Shown: positions 26,968-32,659 of the stretch, in pieces | Layout: each line of letters opens with the position of its first letter | Numbering within the stretch: position 1 is the first letter of the stretch | Assembly: GCA_947589015.1 (NCBI GenBank) | Contig: CANPZF010000022.1 | Span: forward strand, 1 to 32,659 | Source: an uncultured Clostridia bacterium | Lineage (GTDB): Bacteria > Bacillota > Clostridia > TANB77 > CAG-508 | Length of the DNA stretch: 32,659 bases | Direction of reading: 5' to 3' | The notes under the pieces: model-generated | Seen by the model: only the letters and a program-made list of their open reading frames with translations | Database searches by the model: none | What the model was told of the DNA's origin: nothing | Program-made: the position numbers and the translations under genes

Positions 26968-27699
26968 ATGATAAAAAACTTTGAAATTAATTTAAGCCAA
27001 CAAAATGGAAAAATTAATGTTAATATAATTGAAAAAAATATAAAGAATATACATTTAAAAGTATATAGCAATTTCAAAGTTAATTTATCAGTTCCTAAAA
27101 ATACAGAACAAGATTGGATTGAAGAATTCTTATATAAAAAAAGTGACTGGATAGATAAACAAATAACAAAATATAGAATAGCAGAAGGAACTAATAATTT
27201 ATTAGATATAAAAACAGGCACATCTACTCAATTTTTAGGAAAAGATATGAGAATATATAAAAATACATCATTAAAAAATAAAATTGTTGTAGAAGAAAAA
27301 AATATAAATATATATTTAAAGGATATCAAAGATCAAGAATATGCAAATAAATTTTTTAATAAATGGTGGAGAGAACAGGCTAATTTAATATTTAATGAAG
27401 AAACTAATAAATTATATCAAAAAATTTATAAAAAATATAACATTGATAAGCCAGAAGTTTGTATTAGAAAGATGAAGACTCAATGGGGAAGCTGTATACA
27501 ATCAAAAAATAAAATTACATTAAATGAATATTTACTAAAAGCTAATAGAAGATGCATTCAATATGTTATATTACATGAGTTAACACATTTAATGTATCCT
27601 TATCATAATAAAGATTTTTATAATTTTTTAACTATTCAAATGCCAGACTGGAAACAAAGAAAACACGAATTAGACAATGATGTAGTCCAATGGTTATAA
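26968..27699 (+). CDS. YgjP-like zinc metallopeptidase linked to type I R-M
   Basis: The 243-residue protein has the YgjP (former DUF45) metallopeptidase pattern: KMKTQWGSCIQSKNKITLNEYLL, then the zinc motif HELTH (203-207) and a third ligand His213 in YHNKDF. Members often sit at the end of type I restriction-modification operons, where they may process a subunit or limit restriction; the role is not established. The start is ATG 26968 with TTAGGAGG ahead; the in-frame TTG at 26941 would overlap hsdR and has no ribosome binding site. A GGAG and the broken restriction-associated gene follow within 13 bases, so they share a transcript. Confidence 0.85.
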   Translation: MIKNFEINLSQQNGKINVNIIEKNIKNIHLKVYSNFKVNLSVPKNTEQDWIEEFLYKKSDWIDKQITKYRIAEGTNNLLDIKTGTSTQFLGKDMRIYKNTSLKNKIVVEEKNINIYLKDIKDQEYANKFFNKWWREQANLIFNEETNKLYQKIYKKYNIDKPEVCIRKMKTQWGSCIQSKNKITLNEYLLKANRRCIQYVILHELTHLMYPYHNKDFYNFLTIQMPDWKQRKHELDNDVVQWL

Positions 27700-27712
27700 A
27701 AGGAGAAAAAAT

Positions 27713-28458
27713 ATGAATGATATAAAACTAAAAAGAGTAATAGAATTATATAAAAAACAGATAATTAATCAGGAAGAAAATGAAGCTATAAAAGAAAAGA
27801 AAGAAAAGAATATTATAAATCATGGACTAAAGAAAAAATAAAAAACATGACACAAGATGAATTTGTTGAGTATATAGGTAAGCTTTGGTCAATGATTGTC
27901 TGGTGAAATAAAAAATATATCACAGATAAAATAATTGAACTAAATGGATTGGAAAATATAAAAAATCGAATTATAGATTTATTATATGGATGTAATGATA
28001 TAGCTAAAAGATGGGACGAGTTTTACAAAAATGTAAAACAAATGGTAGTCGATTATATGTTTTGGGATATTATATATCCATTATCTAAAAAAGAAAATCA
28101 TGAAGAAACAATTGATGACATACAAATTGAAAAAGATGAAAAACAGTTTATTCATAATGATATAATAAACCAAATAGTAGAAATAGGTCGTTGGCTAGGA
28201 TTTGAAAGTAAATCAGAAGTTAAAATTGCAAATGGGGCTGTTGATGATGCTATATGGCAAGCACAAATAGGAAATATGGGAAAAGTAATGTATGCTTTTG
28301 AAGTTCAAACACATGGAAGCATAGACAGTTTGCTATTAAATTTACAAAAAGCAACTAATAATTTTGCTGTACAAGCTATAATTGCTGTATCAGATGAAAA
28401 ACAAATAGAAAAAATAAAAAGAGAATCAAAAGGAATAAGAGATATAGAAATATATTAG
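27713..28458 (+). pseudogene. Broken restriction-associated gene (Mrr-like, EVQ motif)
   Basis: The ATG at 27713 has a good AGGAG, but its frame stops at 27841 after 42 codons. From about 27800 the shifted frame encodes YYKSWTKEKIKNMTQDEFVEYIGKLW, then reaches W-TGA-N at 27901-27909 where the family has W-G-N. It goes on through ITDKIIELNGL and LLYGCNDIAKRWDEFYKNVKQM. The usual GPAMxSEIL segment after KQM is missing, so there is an internal deletion. The C-terminal nuclease-like part (VKIANGAVDDAIWQAQIGNMGKVMYAFEVQTHGSIDS) is intact to 28458. At least three lesions make this a pseudogene, although a short C-terminal protein from ATG 27985 or TTG 27949 cannot be excluded. Confidence 0.78.
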
Positions 28459-28555
28459 AAGAATTTGTTTAATTATTATGAAAATATATGTAATTATAAT
28501 AATCGAAAATTACTCCTGAAAAGTAGTCTAGTAACTTAAAATAAATAGCAAAATA

Positions 28556-28590
28556 AAGGATATTAGATTTAACTAATATCCTTATCGTTT
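28556..28590 (+). terminator. Terminator at the end of the restriction-modification operon
   Basis: AAGGATATTAG (28556-28566) is perfectly complementary to CTAATATCCTT (28573-28583) around ATTTAA, followed by ATCGTTTATTT. The T run is imperfect. Confidence 0.75.
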
Positions 28591-28620
28591 ATTTCTCTAA
28601 AATTTATCATAGCGTAAATT

Positions 28621-28661
28621 CTCATAACCCGAAGGTCGTAAGTTCGAGTCTTACCCCCGCA
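28621..28661 (+). other. 3' fragment of initiator tRNA-Met gene (attachment-site scar)
   Basis: The fragment starts exactly at the anticodon loop (CTCATAA, anticodon CAT at 28623-28625). It continues with the 3' anticodon stem CCCGA typical of initiator tRNA, variable loop AGGTC, T arm GTAAG-TTCGAGT-CTTAC, and the 3' acceptor strand CCCCGCA. The next bases are GCCCA rather than ACCA. The 5' half of the tRNA is absent upstream. Such fragments are left when an element integrates into the 3' end of a tRNA gene. It lies 257 bases from the integrase stop. Confidence 0.85.
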
Positions 28662-28917
28662 GCCCAACCAAACTTATATCGCTACAGCTAACTAAGTTGT
28701 AACGATTTTTTATATTCTCCAATTAGTTTACAATAATGCTTAAAAATGTCACCCTTATGTCAAATTGGGAAAAAGTTGGGGAAATAAATCTCCAAAACTA
28801 TTGATATTTCTAATAAAAATTCAGTAAAATACTATGGGAAACCTAAAAATATTTTTAGTAGTCTTTTACTTTTTTACATCGTAAAAAGGTTTATGACTTA
28901 GTGAAAAAAGTTTTAGA
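28662..28917. other. Non-coding DNA between the tRNA fragment and the integrase gene
   Basis: No gene is visible. ACTTTTTTACATCGTAAAAAGGT near 28868-28890 forms a hairpin, but no T run follows on the integrase (minus) strand, so I do not call it a terminator. Integrase arm-binding sites would be expected here but none can be named from sequence alone. Confidence 0.4.
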
Positions 28918-30108
28918 CTAATTGTTTGATAGTAGCAAGTTTTGTAATGCAAATCCAGCTTTTCTGTTATGAGAAATAATTGGATGAACATAGAAATTAT
29001 ATGTTGTTGTAATTTGTGCATGTCCAAGTCTTGCTGCTACTACTGCTACATCAATATTTTGTGCTATTAACAATGTAGCATTTGTGTGTCTTAGTCCGTG
29101 AAAGTTAATTACAGGTAGTCCAATTGTACCTACATATTTTACAAACCATTTGCTAATAGTAGAAGGGTGCATAGGTTTGCCATCAGCTTGTACAAATAAC
29201 CTATTAGAATTAGTCCATAATTCGCCATAAAGCGATTTTTGTTCATCATACCATAACTTATATTCCTCAAGTAGAGAAATGACAAAATCAGGTATTGCTA
29301 CTTCTCTAATAGAGCTTTCTGTTTTTGGTACTTTAGTAAATACTCCTTTGTCTGCTAAATACTGACTAGAACGATTTATACTTATAATTCCATCTCTGAA
29401 ATTAACATCATTCCATTCAAGCCCCATAAGCTCTCCAAGTCTAACTCCAGTAAATATTGTTAAGATGATTGCAGTTTTATATTTAATTTGTTCTTCATTT
29501 AGTTGTGATAAGTTTTCTAATAAAACTTTACATTGATCATCATCATAGTATTTTCTTTTAGGCTTTTTAGTTTTAGGTGGTTGAACACGTTCAGCAGGAT
29601 TGGATATTATTATTTGCCAATAAACAGCTTTGTGTAGCATTGCACGAAGTAACCTGTGATGCTCTAATATAGTTTTGCTAGATAAAGGTTTTAATGTTTT
29701 GCTTCCATTATTGCCTTTTTTTCTAACTAACTGAGTATCTCTGCCAAGTAAGTCATAGAATTGCATAATATCTGTTGGCTTAATTTTATTGATGTAGAAA
29801 TGTCCAAAGTAGGGTAGAAGTCTTGTTTCTAACATTCTTACATATCTTTTATAAGTTGATGGTGCAAGTTCTTTTGAACCATAATCTCTTTTCCATATTT
29901 CAGTAAATTCAGAGAATTTAAGAGATTTACCTTCAATAACCATACCATTTTGAACATCTGCAACAAATTTTGCAAGTTCTATTTCAGCATCTTTTTTACT
30001 TCCATGAACGGTTTTAGTTTTCTTAATAGGTTTGCCTTGCAAGTCATATCCAGCAATACAACTTAATCTGTAACTATTCTTTCCTCTTTTTTCAATACTC
30101 CCAGCCAT
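28918..30108 (-). CDS. int: Tyrosine-type site-specific integrase
   Basis: The 396-residue protein inserts and excises a mobile element. An N-terminal arm-binding AP2-like segment (GSIEKRGKNSYRLSCIAGYD) and a SAM-like core-binding domain (LKFSEFTEIWKRDYG to LLPYFGHFYINKI) precede the catalytic domain. The catalytic residues are in TGVRLGELMGLEWNDV (Arg), HGLRHTNATLL (His-x-x-Arg), LGHAQITTTYNFYVH (His and nucleophile Tyr). I chose ATG 30108, eleven bases after AAAGGAGG; the GTG at 30120 overlaps that site. The gene points toward the tRNA-Met fragment, as is common for terminal integrase genes. It resembles integrases of clostridial phages and conjugative elements. Confidence 0.93.
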   Translation of the reverse strand: MAGSIEKRGKNSYRLSCIAGYDLQGKPIKKTKTVHGSKKDAEIELAKFVADVQNGMVIEGKSLKFSEFTEIWKRDYGSKELAPSTYKRYVRMLETRLLPYFGHFYINKIKPTDIMQFYDLLGRDTQLVRKKGNNGSKTLKPLSSKTILEHHRLLRAMLHKAVYWQIIISNPAERVQPPKTKKPKRKYYDDDQCKVLLENLSQLNEEQIKYKTAIILTIFTGVRLGELMGLEWNDVNFRDGIISINRSSQYLADKGVFTKVPKTESSIREVAIPDFVISLLEEYKLWYDEQKSLYGELWTNSNRLFVQADGKPMHPSTISKWFVKYVGTIGLPVINFHGLRHTNATLLIAQNIDVAVVAARLGHAQITTTYNFYVHPIISHNRKAGFALQNLLLSNN

Positions 30109-30318
30109 TACCTTTTTCACCTCCTTTCAGGCATACCTATGGGTGGGAGAGAACAATACAACTGTTAACAAGATAAATTATATAATAAATGATAACAAAA
30201 TGCAAGAGATAATAAAAAATTTATTAATGAATATCTTGAAAAATTTGTTTTAAAAATTACTTGAAAGTGATGGATTAATTTTACTTTTTATGATATAACC
30301 GTATACAAAGGAGTATTT

Positions 30319-32244
30319 ATGAGAATTAATAGAATTTTAGAAGTCTACGGAGAAGTGCTAAATGAAAAGCAAAAATTCTTTATTGAATATTTTGATTTTA
30401 CATCTAAACAATATAAAGATTATTCAGAAGATTTTTGCATTTTAGACTTTAATGTAATAATAGACTTGATTATTGAAGAATTAAATGAAAAAAATAATGT
30501 TAGAAATTTAAAATTTTTTAGAAAAAAATTGGGAGATTTTCTAAAAGAAGATATAATTTTGAGAGAATACTGTGGTGATTTTATAAAAAAAATAAATGAG
30601 CATATTTTATCAGATAAATCTTTTACATTAGAACTATGTAAGAAATTAAAAAAAGATTATAAGGATGGAAAATATGCTAAACTATGTTATAAAAGACTGA
30701 TGAAATTATTAAAATCTGATGAGTTATTAGATGATATTAAAGACGAAATAAAATATTTAACTAAAGTGTTGATAATAGAATTGGCAATTTATGGTTATAG
30801 TCCTAAAAAGATTTCTGAATTAATGATAGATATATTTGATGATTACCGAATTTATGAAAATGGAATTTTTAGTTCTAAATTTCCTATCCCAAGAAATATA
30901 GATATAAAATCTAATGAAAATAAAGCTGAATATATGAACAATTTAACAATTGATGATAGATTTGATATATTAAATAAATGCTTTGAAAAGAAAAAAGAAA
31001 AGATATATTATGTAGTAGTATTAAAAGGAATTTCTGGTGAAAATGTTAATATAAAAATTAACAATGTTCATATTTACAATTATAAAATGTTTCCAAAATT
31101 TGATTTTGAGAAAGATGAAAATAACCAACCAATAATATGGGGAGAAGAATCAAAAGAAAAATTTAAAAAAAATGAAATACATTGCTCTATATGTATAGAA
31201 AGAATAGATGCCGATAATAGTATTGAATATGTAAAAAAAGAATTAAACTATGCAATTGATGTAATGCATATTTATCATAATGTTGAATGTATTATTGAAG
31301 CTGATTTTACTGATTACCTTGTTTTCAATAAAAAAAGAGAATTATATTCTCAAGGTGGAACAATGCAAGAAAATCAAGAATTTTATCAAGATGTTAAGTC
31401 CTTACGATATGATGATTATACGGATTTAAAAAATTTATATAAATTATATAAAAAATATGATAAAAATATTATAAATAATAATGGTAAAGTATCAAAGATT
31501 ATTAAAAATTCTTCAAGATATTTTAGAAAAGGAAGAGAGGCAAGAGCAACTGAAGATAAAATTTTGAATTATTGGATTTGTATAGAAAATTTATTTAAAA
31601 TTGAACAAGAATTTCCTAAAAGTATTTTAGATACAAATGAAAATGATAAAAAATATAATATTATAAGTTCATTACTTCCATATTTTTTTGCAAGAAAAAA
31701 CATTCCTAATTTATATTGGAAGAACTGGCAATATTTTTGTAGTAAAGTGAATACATATAGTGATGGCAAATTTGAAATAGAAATTTCCAAAGAACTGTCA
31801 AAAAAGTGTCAGTTTAATTACATGCAAAAGATTAATTTATTTGGTTTTATAGACAATATAGAAGAATTAAAATCTAACTTACAGAATGAAGTGGATATTG
31901 AAAAACTAGAAGAAATACAAAACATATTGAATAACAATGAAATAGCGAGAAAATTCTTAAACGATAATGAAATAAAATTAAAAGAAATGTTGTTGTTAAT
32001 ATATAGATTAAGAAATATGATAGTTCATAATGCACAGTATAATATTATTTTTTTAGATTATTATGCTAAGCAAATTGAGAAAATAGCATCAGAAGCATTA
32101 AGAGTTATTATTTTTGTTTATTTAGATACATCAAAAGATAGTATGTATGAATTAATAATGGATATGTATATACACAATAAAATAGAATTACAGGAAGAAT
32201 TAAAAACAAAAAATTTTTATGATTTAATGAAAGAATTGAAATAA
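30319..32244 (+). CDS. Large protein with C-terminal HEPN RNase motif (Apea-like), candidate defence effector
   Basis: The first 400 residues of this 641-residue protein match nothing I recognise; they are Lys/Asn/Asp-rich and predicted mixed helix and strand, with no membrane segment. The C-terminal part looks like an Apea-type HEPN domain: RATEDKILNYWICIENLFKIE (about 412-432) and then LLLIYRLRNMIVHNAQYN, which carries the R-N-x-x-x-H RNase signature with Arg565 and His570. HEPN proteins of this layout are known single-gene antiphage factors acting on RNA, probably by abortive infection. The ATG follows AAAGGAG, the gene is divergent from the integrase, and it has its own terminator. Location beside an integrase supports a cargo defence role. 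Confidence 0.68.
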   Translation: MRINRILEVYGEVLNEKQKFFIEYFDFTSKQYKDYSEDFCILDFNVIIDLIIEELNEKNNVRNLKFFRKKLGDFLKEDIILREYCGDFIKKINEHILSDKSFTLELCKKLKKDYKDGKYAKLCYKRLMKLLKSDELLDDIKDEIKYLTKVLIIELAIYGYSPKKISELMIDIFDDYRIYENGIFSSKFPIPRNIDIKSNENKAEYMNNLTIDDRFDILNKCFEKKKEKIYYVVVLKGISGENVNIKINNVHIYNYKMFPKFDFEKDENNQPIIWGEESKEKFKKNEIHCSICIERIDADNSIEYVKKELNYAIDVMHIYHNVECIIEADFTDYLVFNKKRELYSQGGTMQENQEFYQDVKSLRYDDYTDLKNLYKLYKKYDKNIINNNGKVSKIIKNSSRYFRKGREARATEDKILNYWICIENLFKIEQEFPKSILDTNENDKKYNIISSLLPYFFARKNIPNLYWKNWQYFCSKVNTYSDGKFEIEISKELSKKCQFNYMQKINLFGFIDNIEELKSNLQNEVDIEKLEEIQNILNNNEIARKFLNDNEIKLKEMLLLIYRLRNMIVHNAQYNIIFLDYYAKQIEKIASEALRVIIFVYLDTSKDSMYELIMDMYIHNKIELQEELKTKNFYDLMKELK

Positions 32245-32281
32245 AAAGAACAACAAATATTAACATATTTGTTGTTCTTTT
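32244..32281. terminator. Strong bidirectional terminator
   Basis: AAAAGAACAACAAATAT (32244-32260) is perfectly complementary to ATATTTGTTGTTCTTTT (32265-32281) around TAAC. A T-rich run lies on each strand. It separates the HEPN gene from the convergent zinc-ribbon gene. Confidence 0.85.
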
Positions 32282-32284
32282 ATA

Positions 32285-32659
32285 TTATTTATCTTGTTCT
32301 TCAACCCATTTAGCAAATTCCTCTTGTGAAATTTTACCATTGCAGAAATCTTTATACATTTTTGTACCAATTTTTCTAAATTGTTCTAAATCTTTTTGGT
32401 AGATTTCTATTTCAGGATTTCGAGAAGCACGAGTTTTCTTTCTAGTTCCAATTGTTCTATATTTACGATAGGTTTCATCACTTTCTTGTTTTCTTTTTTG
32501 ATATTCTTTTTTCCCAATATCTTTACAAGTATTATCTCCTGTAACAATTCTTTCACAGTATGAAACATTTTCTTTTTGTGTCAAAAAGTATCTACCACAA
32601 TTTCCACAAATTTTGATATGCCAATTTTTTATACCAATAATATTATATAAAGTAATATA
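32285..32659 (-). CDS. Zinc-ribbon protein, DUF6076-like, cut by the window edge
   Basis: The minus-strand frame stays open to the end of the window, so the N-terminus is missing. The visible 124 residues carry a four-cysteine ribbon, CGNCGRYFLTQKENVSYC then a further Cys in GDNTCKDIG. A long basic helical region (KKEYQKRKQESDETYRKYRT) and the end EEFAKWVEEQDK follow. This matches the C-terminal pattern of DUF6076 proteins from clostridia, whose function is unknown. The TTG at 32582-32584 could be taken as a start, but it would cut off the first CxxC pair, so the true start lies outside the window. Confidence 0.6.
   Translation of the reverse strand, partial: YITLYNIIGIKNWHIKICGNCGRYFLTQKENVSYCERIVTGDNTCKDIGKKEYQKRKQESDETYRKYRTIGTRKKTRASRNPEIEIYQKDLEQFRKIGTKMYKDFCNGKISQEEFAKWVEEQDK

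Noticed and set aside
27901..27909. UGA read as a sense codon (W-UGA-N where W-G-N is expected)
   Set aside because: TGA ends intact genes here (hsdM, hsdR), and this gene also has a frameshift and a deletion. A nonsense mutation in a pseudogene is simpler.
28862..28895. Terminator of the integrase gene
   Set aside because: The hairpin is present, but no T run follows on the integrase strand.
1..32659. CRISPR array or tandem repeat block
   Set aside because: No regularly spaced repeats were found by reading both strands. The only notable repeat is the integrase homology described above.

Overview
The window is very AT-rich DNA with AGA/AAA/ATA-dominated codons, strong AGGAGG-type ribosome binding sites, a SpoVT sporulation regulator, an RNase J, a PepV-type dipeptidase and a FemA/B-type peptidoglycan enzyme. 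Together these point to a low-GC, probably spore-forming Firmicute of the class Clostridia. Nothing seen allows a species call.

Region 1 (1-17.2 kb) is chromosomal core. A FemAB-like aminoacyltransferase, alanine racemase, a DUF1189 membrane protein and the membrane protease FtsH run in one direction (224-5351). Next come a convergent small gene with a strong promoter and unusual codons, and a PepV-like dipeptidase. They are followed by a RelB/ParE-type toxin-antitoxin pair, the N-terminal half of a split transketolase, RecD2 helicase, ComFC, a KAP-type P-loop NTPase, SpoVT, a small XRE regulator, and RNase J behind a long structured leader that ends in a terminator-like hairpin.

Region 2 (17.3-28.6 kb) is a defence and mobile-element island. 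It holds an AIPR abortive-infection protein with a nuclease-like N-terminus, then about 1 kb of decayed mobile DNA with an integrase remnant and a possible relaxase tail. After that comes a DUF3892 protein and a type I restriction-modification operon: a half-length HsdS, HsdM, full HsdS, HsdR, a YgjP-like metallopeptidase and a broken restriction-associated gene. The island ends at a 41-base 3' fragment of an initiator tRNA-Met gene, a typical attachment-site scar.

Region 3 (28.9-32.66 kb) is a second element: a complete tyrosine integrase, a 641-residue protein with a C-terminal HEPN RNase motif (candidate defence effector), and a zinc-ribbon protein cut by the window edge.

The most striking observation is in the core genes. 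Both ftsH and recD2 are interrupted by exactly one extra C placed before a conserved GGA glycine codon, which creates an in-frame CGG. By a hand scan of all credible genes (about 9,400 codons) CGG occurs in frame nowhere else. A +1 shift at CGG restores the universally conserved protein sequence in both cases. This fits programmed +1 frameshifting at an unassigned or starved CGG codon better than random mutation, although sequencing error is not excluded.
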